A stretch of 52,366 nucleotides of DNA from Hyphomicrobiales bacterium (GCA_900468065.1 UBTA01000034.1:1-52366); one strand, 5' to 3'. Shown: positions 25,950 to 34,845, counted from the first letter of the stretch. Notes: generated from the sequence alone by a model not told the origin. Made by a program: numbers and translations.

Positions 25950-26159
25950 TTATACGGCCTGCAGGTTGCAAGCAGACATCTTGCCCGACTTGTTGTCGCG
26001 CTCGAGGTCGAAGCCGATCTTCTGGCCTTCGACGATTTCGCGCATTCCAGCGCGCTCGACGGCAGAGATGTGAACGAAGGCGTCAGCGCCGCCGTTGTCA
26101 GGCTGAATGAAGCCGAAGCCTTTGGTGGAATTGAACCATTTAACTGTGCCAGTGGTCAT
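25950..26159 (-). CDS. cspA: Cold-shock protein (CspA family)
   Basis: A 69-residue cold-shock domain: MTTGTVKWFNSTKGFGFIQP with the RNP1 motif KGFGFI, DAFVHISAVERAGM with RNP2 (VHIS), and a closing KMSACNLQAV. These proteins bind single-stranded RNA/DNA and melt mRNA structure. The ATG at 26159 is preceded by AAAGGG and matches the family start; the frame extends upstream without similarity. The untranslated region before it is AT-richer than its surroundings, and cold-shock genes often have long structured leaders, so post-transcriptional control is plausible. Such genes are usual in Rhizobiaceae, including on plasmids. Confidence 0.92.
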   Translation of the reverse strand: MTTGTVKWFNSTKGFGFIQPDNGGADAFVHISAVERAGMREIVEGQKIGFDLERDNKSGKMSACNLQAV

Positions 26160-26631
26160 GATGAACCCTTTCATAGCAATATAGATGACCGCCACGCGAA
26201 AGCGTTGCGGATGATGATAGCGATTGTTTTAAAGGGAGGGTTCGTTCAGGGCGCGGTGCTAGTCGCGCAATAACCAAAGCTCAGCAAGAAAATATCGACA
26301 ACGAAACACCTACGCTGTTTTTCGGGGGCCGTCAACTTTTAGTTTTTGCCCGAACTAAACTCTATCAGCGGATGCAGTCTCAAGTTGAGTACTCCTTTAT
26401 CGCATCCGCTTTGCAGTTCGAAAGTCCTGTCTTCTATTCACGGTTACGGTCGAAAACTAAACTGAACGGGTTTTGACCATCTCTGGCTGTGGGACAGCGC
26501 AACGTCAAAGCGATGGTCTAATTTAACGTATGCAAGCAGCGGATCATTTTGACGCCCAGCGCGTTACACCGGCTCGTCCGACTTATTAAAAAAAGACATA
26601 CCGCAGCACATGGGGCAAGGGTTGGTGAAGG
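26160..26631. other. 472-base divergent control region with an inverted repeat
   Basis: Between cspA (minus) and the response regulator (plus). AGCGGATGC at 26367-26375 and GCATCCGCT at 26402-26410 form a nine-base inverted repeat with a 26-base loop. The motif ACTAAACT occurs on either side, at about 26353 and 26456. These could belong to the cspA leader or to the promoter of either gene. No coding sequence recognised. Confidence 0.45.
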
Positions 26632-27003
26632 ATGGCATATAATGGGATCACAGTCCTTGTTGTCGAGGATGAGTTGCTCATTCGGATGGATGTTGTGACA
26701 TTTTTAGAGGACGAGGGGTTCAGGGTACATGAAGCATCGAACGCTGAAGAAGCCATCGCCCTCCTGGCCGCTAGCCCAGACATCAAAGTCATGTTCACCG
26801 ACATTGACATGCCAGGCTCAATGGATGGATTGAGGCTCTCAGCCGCCGTGCGCGATCGGTGGCCACCCGTGCATATCATCGTAACCTCAGGTCATCGGCA
26901 GTTGAGCGATGAACTGCTTCCAGTTCACGGGAGATTTTTCAGCAAGCCGTACGACAACTTTCGCGTCATCAATGCCATCAGGGAAATGGTCGCTGCGGAT
27001 TAG
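26632..27003 (+). CDS. Single-domain response regulator
   Basis: A 123-residue receiver domain with no output domain. Acidic pocket Glu12/Asp13 (LVVEDELLIRMDV), phospho-acceptor Asp57 (VMFTDIDMPGSMDGLRL), the WPPVHIIVTSG strand and the active-site lysine in FFSKPYDNF near residue 104. The ATG at 26632 follows GGTGAAGG. Such FixJ/CpdR-like stand-alone regulators in rhizobia usually pass phosphate to or compete for HWE kinases; a degenerate HWE kinase follows at 27390-28332 in the same direction, so the pair has probably lost its sensor. Confidence 0.88.
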   Translation: MAYNGITVLVVEDELLIRMDVVTFLEDEGFRVHEASNAEEAIALLAASPDIKVMFTDIDMPGSMDGLRLSAAVRDRWPPVHIIVTSGHRQLSDELLPVHGRFFSKPYDNFRVINAIREMVAAD

Positions 27004-27390
27004 AGGTAAGGTCTGGCTTGGAAAGGAACCTTCGTGTTTTAACGGCCTCCCCCCCAATTTTTTTTGGAGCTCCAGGTTGCTTTCGGGCTACGATATCCGG
27101 TGAGGTCACGGTAGTGGCAGGCATTGCATTTGAATGGGTCTTGATCTTGCACGCCTACTCCATTGAGATCGGTTACCGCATCGACAAACTCCGCTGCCCT
27201 GTAGGGTAAAGACTTGGGCGAAACTCACTTATAAGTGATGGCTAGCCTTCGGAGCGACAGCAGTTCCCGCCTGAGGTCATCAGAACCAATCGGCTTCGGG
27301 TCCTGCGATAGCTAATGATCGATGACCACATGGAGATGCCTCGACGCCATTCAGTGACCCGCACCATCCTCTTTGGAAACCAGACAACCT
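27004..27390. other. Gap before the HWE kinase pseudogene
   Basis: Contains a run of C followed by nine T near 27052-27064 and no readable protein. It may include the lost N-terminal sensor part of the kinase pseudogene, but no PAS start can be traced here. Confidence 0.4.
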
Positions 27391-28332
27391 GCGCCGCGCG
27401 TCCATGCGGCAGGGGTGGCGCTTTGGTCATGGGACGTCACCAACGATCGGTTTGCATGGACGAGCAGGCATTTAAATTGTGGGGTCTTATCAAAACCGGC
27501 GAAGTGAAATTCGAAGACCTCTCAGCCCACATTCATCCATCAGATCGGGATCGGGCTTCATTTCCAGCGACGCGCGGGATCGTTGGCGCCTACGAGATCG
27601 ACTTCCGCATTGTGGTGGCAGACGAAATTCGGTGGATTTCGGTACGCGGCCTGGGCGATGACGCCCCGCTCCGCAATGGTGAGATGTTCGGGGTGTTTTT
27701 GGATGTTACCGGGCTCCAACAAGCTGAAGAAGGCAACGAACTGCTTGCCGCAAGATGAGCCACCGGCTTAAAAGCCTTTTGGCCATCGCCATGGGGCTCA
27801 CCAACATTTACCTCGCAGTCGACCACAACCGTCAAGGAAATGGCAACGGAGCTCACGGGACGATTGGCTGCCCTTGGCCGAGCGGATGATCTCGTGCGGC
27901 CAATTCCGGGCGGCCAGGGTCACGCCACCTTGCTCGGCGACCTGCTGTCGGTTCTGCTGTCGCCCTACGAGGATTTGGGCGCATTCAATGGCCGTATCAG
28001 GGTGGCCGTGCCCCGCACGGGTGTGGGCGAGGCCGCTGCAACCGCAAAGGCACTGGCTTTCCACGAACTCGCGACGAACTCGATGAAGTATGGTGCGCTT
28101 TCCGTCGACACGGGAACGTTGGATCTTTCGGGCCTGACCGAAGACGACGAAGTTACGTTAACCTGGACTTAATGCGGCGCGGCAGTTGAAGACGCAGAGG
28201 GCGCGCGGGCTATGGAAGCAAGCTGCTCAACCCAAGAGTCTCCGGACAACTCGGGGGGCAATCATATACGACTGGTCGCCTAAGGGTGTCGTGGTTGTTT
28301 TGAAGCTGAGTGGCGAGGGACTGGCCACGTGA
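27390..28332 (+). pseudogene. PAS-HWE sensor histidine kinase, heavily frameshifted
   Basis: Switching frames recovers one kinase: HAAGVALWSWDVTNDRFA, MDEQAFKLWGLIKTGEVKF, LSAHIHPSDRDR, AYEIDFRIVVADEIRWISVR (PAS), KMSHRLKSLLAIAMGLTNI (phospho-accepting His in the HWE motif), STTTVKEMATELTGRLAALG, FHELATNSMKYGALS (N-box), GYGSKLLN and IIYDWSPKGVVVVLK (end). At least four lesions: an A lost near 27456, an A lost near 27752, a T gained in 27807-27809, and a TAA at 28170 where Glu is normal, plus further shifts near 28210-28265. Insertions, deletions and a nonsense codon together show true decay. It lies 390 bases after the intact response regulator. Confidence 0.85.
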
Positions 28333-28426
28333 TGTCTGCCCATTTTAACAACGCATTCAACGCCTGATCTTGTCGTCATCAATTCGCGCTCCTATCTCAT
28401 TTGCACCACACTGATGGAGCGGCGAG

Positions 28427-28726
28427 ATGGCGGACCTTGTAGCTGATTTTGTGTTCGACGCGGCAGTCGAGATCATTCCTCCGAAACCCCCTGGCGACCG
28501 AGCTCATGCTCGCATTTGCTTATGCTGCCAACGCCCAAGCAAATGGATAGACGATGATGGCTGCGGCATCTGCAATGAATGCCTGGCACCTGCTTTGTCG
28601 TTTTCCCGACAACTTGGTCGGATTGCGGCTGAGCTGAATACTCCCAATACTACCACCGACGAGATCTCTTATATCATGGAGCTCGGGGATGATTATCAAC
28701 TCGGCGCTCCTAGGAGCGCCGAGTGA
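28427..28726 (+). CDS. Small four-cysteine (zinc-ribbon-like) protein
   Basis: A 99-residue protein with CLCCQRPSKWIDDDGCGICNEC in its centre: two CxxC-type knuckles about 15 residues apart, as in small zinc ribbons that bind nucleic acids or proteins. The N-terminal part (MADLVADFVFDAAVEIIPPK) is acidic. GGAGCGGCGAG precedes the ATG. No family recognised. The last eight codons coincide with a perfect 24-base palindrome. It converges on a small minus-strand ORF that ends eight bases later. Confidence 0.5.
   Translation: MADLVADFVFDAAVEIIPPKPPGDRAHARICLCCQRPSKWIDDDGCGICNECLAPALSFSRQLGRIAAELNTPNTTTDEISYIMELGDDYQLGAPRSAE
28700..28723. repeat. 24-base perfect palindrome at the end of the four-cysteine ORF
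   Basis: CTCGGCGCTCCT is followed directly by its exact reverse complement, so the 24 bases form a perfect palindrome ending at the base before the TGA. On RNA it would form a very stable stem right up to the stop codon. No T run on either side, so it is not a classical terminator; it may be a transcription-end or processing structure shared by two converging genes, or a DNA-binding site. Confidence 0.6.
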
Positions 28727-28733
28727 AAGCGCG

Positions 28734-28859
28734 TTAGGCAAAAATCTTGCAAAAAACAACCTTCCAGAATGCGTCGGCATCCTGGGGTCGATTCCCACTT
28801 TGACGGCCAAAGTCATAGGCGGGAAATGCGATGAAAAGCGCAAGCAGTTGTCTCGACAT
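28734..28859 (-). CDS. Very small ORF, 41 residues
   Basis: The minus-strand ATG at 28859 has a good GGGAGAG site seven bases upstream. The product begins MSRQLLALFIAFPAYDFGRQ and ends FWKVVFCKIFA, a short hydrophobic-aromatic peptide that might sit in the membrane. No family recognised. Its leader contains the GC stem CCGCCC/GGGCGG (28881-28894). It converges with the four-cysteine ORF. Confidence 0.35.
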   Translation of the reverse strand: MSRQLLALFIAFPAYDFGRQSGNRPQDADAFWKVVFCKIFA

Positions 28860-29587
28860 ATCTAGCTCTCCCTTGTGTCTCCGCCCTTGGGCGGTTTTTA
28901 TATTGATAGAGGGCCCAACCCGCAGCAACTTCGCATGTCTGAGAAATTTGACGCGCTCTGGCGCACCCTAAGATGTCATTTCGACTTCGCGGGAACTCGC
29001 CGGTGTCAGCAAAGAGGACTACGAAATACACCCAACTCCAGATCTGTATGAGGTAGCCTGGAGTATGGGGGATCCGACCATCTCGGGAGACGATATCATC
29101 GACATTGCACTGTCCTTGGTCATGCCTCCCGGCGACGAAAGCCGGTGGGATCCGCGCCCCATGCGACAAATACGCTCTTCAAACGCTCTCCCGCCGGGGA
29201 AAGGCTGTGATGGCACCGCTGCATCAGCGAAACGTCACGGTTAGTGGCTGTTGAAAAGACCAGAATGATCCGAGGCGACCTCAACCTTAACGCGATCAAT
29301 ACATTGCAGACTTCTGTTCCCGCGTGGTCGCCAGGAATACTGCCTCGTTGCGATCCAGCCCAACATGGATCGAACAAGGGGATGCACAACTTCAAACCTC
29401 CAGCGATCACCACAAAAATCGAAAATTGCAACTGAGCCCGTTCGGCTGCTTATTGCCGAAAACGGCCAAATGGCGATCCGTTCCTTCCAAGTCGGGCGAA
29501 TAAAATAGAACACTAATTCAATAGACTATATTGATAAGATCCCGTGTTGGTTTACCCTTTCCTCAGCTTGCAATTTGAGGATATCCA
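28860..29587. other. 728-base gap before the ABC/monooxygenase operon
   Basis: At 28881-28899 a CCGCC-CTTG-GGCGG stem followed by five T looks like a weak plus-strand terminator. Around 28985-29225 a plus-strand frame without a start codon (RELAGVSKEDYEIHPTPDLY, then EVAWSMGDPTISGDD) looks protein-like but was not recognised. The last 100 bases are AT-rich and hold the operon promoter region and the inverted repeat at 29518-29534. Confidence 0.4.
29518..29534. promoter_or_regulatory. Inverted repeat before the ABC/monooxygenase operon
   Basis: TCAATA-GACTA-TATTGA, a perfect six-base inverted repeat with a five-base spacer, lies 54 bases before the first gene and within AT-rich promoter-like sequence. 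It is a candidate regulator binding site. No regulator gene is next to this operon; the LacI gene at 37778 belongs to the neighbouring sugar locus. Confidence 0.4.
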
Positions 29588-31228
29588 ATGGGACTTTCGG
29601 GAAAATTCAAGGCAGCAACCGTTATTGGTGCCGTGTTGTTGTCGCTGTTATCGTCAGCGGCGTTTGGGGAGGATGCTGCCAAACCCACGCAGGGCGGCAC
29701 ACTTATCTATCTGGAGCAGCAGCCGCACACCAATCTGTATCCGCCGGCCGGCGGCTTCTACCCGAACGGCGGCGTGCTCAATCAGATCACCGACAAGCTG
29801 ACCTTTCAGAACCCGAAAACGCTGGAGATCGAGCCCTGGATTGCCGAGTCCTGGACAGTCAACGACAACGCTAGCGAATATATCTTTAAACTGCGCAAGG
29901 GCGTAACGTTCTCCGACGGCTCGCCGCTTGATGCCAATGCTGTTGCCAAGAACTTCGATACGTTCGGTCTTGGAAATAAGGAGTTGAAGCAGCCCGTCTC
30001 CGAGGTCATCAACAACTACGACCGTAGCGAAGTCATTGATCCGCTGACGGTCAAATTCTACTTCAAAAAATCATCCCCAGGCTTCCTGCAGGGCACGTCC
30101 GTTATCGGCTCCGGCCTGGTTTCGCTGGCAACTCTGGCGCTGCCATTCGAGCAGCTTGGTGATGCGACCAAGATTGTCGGCTCCGGGCCGTTCGTGGTTG
30201 AAAGTGAAACGCTGGGCAAGGAATTGTCCCTGAAGGTTCGCGAAGACTACACCTGGGGACCGGCTAAGATCGAACATCAGGGCCGCGCTTATCTCGACGG
30301 CATCAAATACGTGATCACCGGCGAGGACAGCGTCCGCATCGGCGCGCTTTTGTCTGGGCAGGCCGATTTCATTCGCCAGGTTCAGGCCTATGACGAAGCA
30401 CAGGTTGAGGGTCAAGGATACAAGATCTATGCGGCCCCGACACGCGGCGTCAATAACAGCGTCGTCTTCCGTCCGGATAATCCGTTGGTGGCCGATGTGC
30501 GCGTCCGTCAGGCACTGCTGCATGGCACAAATGCGCATGAGATCATTTCGACGCTGTTTTCGGCCAACTATCCGCAGGCCAAGTCGATCGTCGCGTCGAC
30601 AGCGCAAGGGTATGTCGATCTCTCGTCCAAGCTGACCTTTGATCCGGCCAAGGCTGCAAAGCTTCTGGATGAGGCCGGCTGGACACCCGGCGCCAACGGC
30701 ATCCGCGAAAAGGATGGCCTGCCGCTCGTGCTGACGGCGTATGAATCGCCGCCGCAGCCGCAGAACAAGGCGACGCTTCAGCTCGTCTCGCAACAATGGG
30801 CCCGGCTTGGCGTGACGCTGAACGTTTTGGCCGGCGATGCCGGCAGCAGGACCGTCGATGATCTCGACCCAGCAAAAACACCTGTCTCTCCCGCCATGGT
30901 CGGCCGCGCCGATCCGGACGTGATCAAGAGCCAGTACTATCCGAAGAACCGCGACGTGCTGCGCCAGAAGGGTGGCCCGAGCGACAAGGTCAAATCCTTC
31001 GTCGATGATAAACTGAACGGTTTGCTCGAAGCGCTGTCCTCGGAGCCGAACCGCGAAAAACGGCTGCAGATTGCCAGCGAAGTTCAGACCTACGTACTCG
31101 ACCAGGCCTATGCAATCCCGATTTTTGAAGAACCGCAGGCCTACGCCGGCGCGCCCTATCTGCAGGGAGTCGATTTTGAAGCTGTTGGCCGTCCGCGCTT
31201 CTACAGCACCTGGCTTGCCGAACACTGA
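29588..31228 (+). CDS. ABC transporter substrate-binding protein, peptide/nickel type (KPN_01854-like)
   Basis: A 546-residue periplasmic binding protein of the SBP_bac_5 family. A signal peptide (basic start, then VIGAVLLSLLSSAAFGEDA) is followed by QGGTLIYLEQQPHTNLYPPA, LTFQNPKTLEIEPWIAESWT, YIFKLRKGVTFSDGSPLDAN and DPLTVKFYFKK, typical of this family. The ATG at 29588 follows GAGGATATCC. It captures the transported compound outside the cell and passes it to the two permeases. Family members usually bind peptides or related small molecules; binding proteins paired with KPN_01858-type monooxygenases form a named subgroup with unknown ligand. A strong hairpin follows the gene. Confidence 0.88.
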   Translation: MGLSGKFKAATVIGAVLLSLLSSAAFGEDAAKPTQGGTLIYLEQQPHTNLYPPAGGFYPNGGVLNQITDKLTFQNPKTLEIEPWIAESWTVNDNASEYIFKLRKGVTFSDGSPLDANAVAKNFDTFGLGNKELKQPVSEVINNYDRSEVIDPLTVKFYFKKSSPGFLQGTSVIGSGLVSLATLALPFEQLGDATKIVGSGPFVVESETLGKELSLKVREDYTWGPAKIEHQGRAYLDGIKYVITGEDSVRIGALLSGQADFIRQVQAYDEAQVEGQGYKIYAAPTRGVNNSVVFRPDNPLVADVRVRQALLHGTNAHEIISTLFSANYPQAKSIVASTAQGYVDLSSKLTFDPAKAAKLLDEAGWTPGANGIREKDGLPLVLTAYESPPQPQNKATLQLVSQQWARLGVTLNVLAGDAGSRTVDDLDPAKTPVSPAMVGRADPDVIKSQYYPKNRDVLRQKGGPSDKVKSFVDDKLNGLLEALSSEPNREKRLQIASEVQTYVLDQAYAIPIFEEPQAYAGAPYLQGVDFEAVGRPRFYSTWLAEH

Positions 31229-31236
31229 AGGTTCCA

Positions 31237-31265
31237 AGCTTGCTCGGCACTTTGCCGGGCAAGCT
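31237..31265 (+). terminator. Intercistronic hairpin after the binding-protein gene
   Basis: AGCTTGCTCGGCA and TGCCGGGCAAGCT pair with one T-G wobble around a three-base loop, nine bases after the stop. No T run follows. Such stems after binding-protein genes commonly protect the upstream message and reduce read-through, so that the binding protein outnumbers the membrane parts. Confidence 0.6.
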
Positions 31266-31286
31266 ACAATGACAAGGTAAACAGCG

Positions 31287-32231
31287 ATGGCAAGATACAT
31301 ATTCTCCCGTGTGGGGCAGGCATTGCTCGTCCTTTGGGCAGCGTTTACGATTTCCTTCGTGCTGCTGCAGGCAATGCCCGGCGACGCGGTGTTGATCAAA
31401 TTCCAGAATCCGGAATATGGATTGAACGCCGTACAGATAGCCGAAATCCGCGCCGCTTATGACGCCGATGGCTCGGTCGTTCTGCAATATGTCCACACTA
31501 TCGGGAATTTCCTCACCGGCGACTTCGGCTATTCACTGCAGGCCGGCGTGGCAGTCAGCGCCCAGTTGGCTGCCAATCTGCCTTCGACGATCCGGCTTGC
31601 CGGGCTTGCCTTCGCCGCGGCCGCCCTGCTAGCGGTGATTATCGCGGTCCTGTCGAACCTTCCCGGCTTGGGCCGTCTGCGCTCCTTCATCCAGTCGCTT
31701 CCGTCACTTTTTGTCTCTATCCCGACTTTTTGGCTCGGCATCATGCTGATCCAGATCTTCTCCTTCCGGCTCCGGCTGGTGCCGGTGATCAATCCGGGTG
31801 AGTGGGAAGGCCTGATCCTTCCTGTTCTTACTATCGCATTGCCGGTCTCCGCGCCGATGGCGCAAATCCTTCTGCGCAACATCGACGAAGTACTGACGCG
31901 GCCTTTTGTATCAGTCGCGCGCGCCAAGGGCGCCTCGCACACGTTTGTACTCTGGCGACATGTCGCCAAGAACGCCCTCCTGCCTGTGCTGACGGTCGCC
32001 GGCGTGCTGTTTGGCGAACTGCTGGCGGGAGCCGTCATCACTGAAACGGTATTCGGCCTCAATGGGATCGGCAGCCTGGCGGAGCAGGCAGTCAACTTCC
32101 AGGATGTCGCCGTGCTTCAGGCCATCGTTGTCATCTCAGCCGCTGCCTTCGTCACCATCAACCTCGCCGTCGATCTGCTCTATCCAGTGCTTGACCCACG
32201 GCTGAAAGCAAAACTCGGGGGCGTGGCATGA
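31287..32231 (+). CDS. ABC transporter permease, DppB type
   Basis: A 314-residue inner-membrane permease with about six hydrophobic segments. It begins MARYIFSRVGQALLVLWAAF, typical of DppB/OppB, with the domain-start loop QAMPGDAVLIKF and the coupling-helix region VARAKGASHTFVLWRHVAKN (EAA-like loop that contacts the ATPase). Near the C-terminus ITETVFGLNGIGSLAEQA is also a DppB hallmark. It is 58 bases after the binding-protein gene, and its stop overlaps the next permease start. Confidence 0.9.
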   Translation: MARYIFSRVGQALLVLWAAFTISFVLLQAMPGDAVLIKFQNPEYGLNAVQIAEIRAAYDADGSVVLQYVHTIGNFLTGDFGYSLQAGVAVSAQLAANLPSTIRLAGLAFAAAALLAVIIAVLSNLPGLGRLRSFIQSLPSLFVSIPTFWLGIMLIQIFSFRLRLVPVINPGEWEGLILPVLTIALPVSAPMAQILLRNIDEVLTRPFVSVARAKGASHTFVLWRHVAKNALLPVLTVAGVLFGELLAGAVITETVFGLNGIGSLAEQAVNFQDVAVLQAIVVISAAAFVTINLAVDLLYPVLDPRLKAKLGGVA

Positions 32232-33148
32232 CCATTCTCGACACCGCTGAACGGCACCGCAATATCGACAGCCCTAATCCGCTCGACTGGATTTCCCCGG
32301 CACCTGCCGCCGAGGAAGCCGTCGGCGCGCCTGCAAAAGTCCGTGCGAAACCTATCCTTATCCAGCCGGGTCTTGTGCTCGCCTACATCATACTCGCCGT
32401 CGCGCTGCTCTGGGCGGTCGCGCCAGGCCTCTTTACATCCTACGACCCGGTACAAGGATTGCCGGGCCAGCAGTTGAAGGCACCAAGCGCGCTCCATTTC
32501 CTCGGAACGGATGCCCTCGGCCGCGATCTCTATACGCGCCTCGTCTACGGCGCCCTTCATTCGCTGTCCGGAGCCGTCGCGGCCGTAGCGATCGGGCTGC
32601 TCGTGGGCACCGCCCTGGGTGTGATCGCTGGTTCGGTCGGAGGTTGGATCGATGAGGTCATCATGCGCCTCGTCGATGTTCTGCTTTCCATCCCCGTGCT
32701 GCTTTTATCGCTCAGCATTATCATCCTGCTCGGCTTCGGCACGGTCAACGCCGCCATCGCCGTCGGTTTCACCTCAATTGCAAGCTTTGCCCGCCTCGTC
32801 CGCTCGGAGGTCGTCAGCGTCCGGCGCAGCGAATATGTCGAGGCCGCATTCGGCAGCGGCGGCACGTTTTTCAAGGTTCTCTGGCGCCATGTTCTGCCGA
32901 ACTCACTGACATCGGTGATCGCATTCACCGCGCTTCAGGTCGGCTCGGCCATTCTCCAGCTCTCCACCCTTGGCTTCCTCGGTTACGGGGCACCGCCACC
33001 AACACCGGAATGGGGCCTGCTGATTGCCGAGGGCCGCAACTACATCGCAACAGCCTGGTGGCTGACGGCGGCACCCGGGGTCGTGGTGGTGCTGGTGGTT
33101 CTCGCGGTCAATCGTGTCAGCCAGGCAATCGGGAGGGCGCAGCAATGA
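32228..33148 (+). CDS. ABC transporter permease, DppC type
   Basis: A 306-residue second permease. A 40-residue cytoplasmic N-terminus precedes the first membrane segment (LVLAYIILAVALLWAVAPGL). DppC marks: HFLGTDALGRDLYTRLVYGA, LVDVLLSIPVLLLSLSIIIL and the EAA loop RRSEYVEAAFGSGGTFFKVL. ATGA overlaps tie it to both neighbours, the DppB-type gene and the double ATPase. With DppB it forms the membrane channel. Confidence 0.9.
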   Translation: MTILDTAERHRNIDSPNPLDWISPAPAAEEAVGAPAKVRAKPILIQPGLVLAYIILAVALLWAVAPGLFTSYDPVQGLPGQQLKAPSALHFLGTDALGRDLYTRLVYGALHSLSGAVAAVAIGLLVGTALGVIAGSVGGWIDEVIMRLVDVLLSIPVLLLSLSIIILLGFGTVNAAIAVGFTSIASFARLVRSEVVSVRRSEYVEAAFGSGGTFFKVLWRHVLPNSLTSVIAFTALQVGSAILQLSTLGFLGYGAPPPTPEWGLLIAEGRNYIATAWWLTAAPGVVVVLVVLAVNRVSQAIGRAQQ

Positions 33149-34845
33149 CCGTCTCCCTTGGCGGCCGACTGGAAGGCTCCGTTCTGCCGTCTCCGGTACT
33201 CGACATATCCGGCCTGAGGATTTCCTATCTCGACCAGAACGGGCCGCGAACAGCCGTTCATGGCATCGATTTCAGCGTGTTTCCAGGTGAGGTGGTGGCC
33301 CTAGTAGGCGAGTCCGGCTCTGGCAAAAGCTCGACGGCACAGGCGATCATCGGCCTTCTGCCGGAAAACGGCCGGCTCGAAAGCGGCAACATCCGGTTGA
33401 ACCGGCTAGAGATTGCCGGCTGGTCGCAGAAACGGCTCGACGGCATACGCGGGTCGGTGATCAGCCTGGTGCCGCAGGATCCGGGCAATTCACTGAATCC
33501 GGTCAGGACCATCGGCAAACAGGTCGCGGAAATCCTGGTCATCCACGGCAAAGCCTCAGGCGCCGCTGCCGATGCCCGCGCCATCGAACTGCTCGAACGC
33601 GTCGGCCTCAACCAGCCGGCGCTCAGGGCAAAGCAATATCCGCATGAGCTGTCTGGCGGCATGAAGCAGCGCGTGCTGATCGCCATCGCCATTGCGCTCA
33701 AGCCGTCGCTGATCATCGCCGACGAACCGACCAGCGCACTGGATGTCACGGTGCAGAAGCACATTCTGGATCTCATCGACGAGCTTCGACGTGAATTCGG
33801 TACCGCCGTACTTCTCGTCACCCACGACCTCGGTGTCGCCGCCGACCGCGCCGATAGACTGATCGTGCTGAAGCAGGGACGCATCCAGGAACAGGGCCCA
33901 ACCACCAATATCCTGACCAACCCGCAAAGCGCCTATACGCATCGACTGCTGGCCGACGCCCCCTCGCTCAATGTCCGGCAGCGCCGTGTAGCGGCCGTCG
34001 CAAAGGCAGAACATGGCAAGGCTGGCGACGACATCATCGTCGTTGAAGGACTGGTCCAGGATTTCGGCCGTGGTGGCAAGGACAAAGGTCTTCGCGCCCT
34101 CGATAATGTCTCCTTCCGTGTCCGGCGCGGCACCACGCATGCGCTGGTTGGCGAGTCCGGCTCCGGCAAGACGACGACGATCCGCAGCGTCGCAGCCTTT
34201 CAGAAACCTACCGCTGGTAAAGTCATCGTCGATGGGCTCGACCTGTCCGCGCCACCGCGCGAAACGTTGAGACTGCTGCGCAAGAAGATCCAGCTTGTCT
34301 ACCAAAATCCGTTCGGCTCGCTCGACCCACGCCAGACGATCGCAGGGATCGTCGAAGAGCCGTTGTTGAATTTCGAACCGATAGCGCGTGCCAAGCGCGC
34401 CGAGATCGTCGCCAGCACCATCGAGAAGGTCGGGCTGCCGCTGGACGTTCTGCAACGCCGGCCGCATGCGCTTTCCGGTGGCCAGCGGCAGCGCGTCGCC
34501 ATCGCCCGTGCGCTGGTCCTTAATCCGCAGATCCTGATTCTTGACGAAGCCGTATCGGCGCTGGACGTCACTGTGCAGGCGCAGATCCTGTCGCTGCTCG
34601 ATACGCTGCAGCGCGACCTTGGCCTCACCTATCTCTTCGTCTCGCACGACCTTGCGGTGGTACGCCAGATATCGGACACCGTCAGCGTCCTCAACGGCGG
34701 GAAGATCGTCGAAAGCGGTGTGGTGGAGGATGTCTTCGAGCATCCGCAAAGCGCCTATACCCGGGAGCTGATCGACGCCATTCCGGGGAAAAAACACCCG
34801 CTGCATGCCAGCCGGTCAACCTTGACGAACTCAGGAAATATCTGA
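33145..34845 (+). CDS. ABC transporter ATPase, DppD-DppF double-domain fusion
   Basis: A 566-residue protein with two complete ATPase domains in one chain. Domain 1 (residues about 15-285): Walker A GESGSGKSS, signature ELSGGMKQRVLIA, Walker B LIIADEPTSALD. Domain 2 (about 295-550): GESGSGKTT, LSGGQRQRVAIA, ILILDEAVSALD. Each has the switch histidine region (VTHDLGVA, VSHDLAVV). This replaces the separate DppD and DppF subunits of dipeptide-type importers. The ATG at 33145 follows GGGAGGGCGCAGCA and overlaps the permease stop (ATGA); the long upstream frame is a shadow of dppC. The monooxygenase gene overlaps its end (TGATG). Confidence 0.92.
   Translation: MTVSLGGRLEGSVLPSPVLDISGLRISYLDQNGPRTAVHGIDFSVFPGEVVALVGESGSGKSSTAQAIIGLLPENGRLESGNIRLNRLEIAGWSQKRLDGIRGSVISLVPQDPGNSLNPVRTIGKQVAEILVIHGKASGAAADARAIELLERVGLNQPALRAKQYPHELSGGMKQRVLIAIAIALKPSLIIADEPTSALDVTVQKHILDLIDELRREFGTAVLLVTHDLGVAADRADRLIVLKQGRIQEQGPTTNILTNPQSAYTHRLLADAPSLNVRQRRVAAVAKAEHGKAGDDIIVVEGLVQDFGRGGKDKGLRALDNVSFRVRRGTTHALVGESGSGKTTTIRSVAAFQKPTAGKVIVDGLDLSAPPRETLRLLRKKIQLVYQNPFGSLDPRQTIAGIVEEPLLNFEPIARAKRAEIVASTIEKVGLPLDVLQRRPHALSGGQRQRVAIARALVLNPQILILDEAVSALDVTVQAQILSLLDTLQRDLGLTYLFVSHDLAVVRQISDTVSVLNGGKIVESGVVEDVFEHPQSAYTRELIDAIPGKKHPLHASRSTLTNSGNI

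Noticed and set aside
28985..29225. Plus-strand frame with protein-like sequence before the ABC operon
   Set aside because: No start codon, follows a stop, and no family was recognised; noted only inside the gap entry.
30071..31399. 442-codon minus-strand frame opposite the first binding protein
   Set aside because: The plus-strand protein is a clear SBP with signal peptide; the minus frame is a mirror shadow.
33556..34806. 416-codon minus-strand frame under the double ATPase
   Set aside because: Both ATPase domains are complete on the plus strand; the minus frame is a shadow of them.
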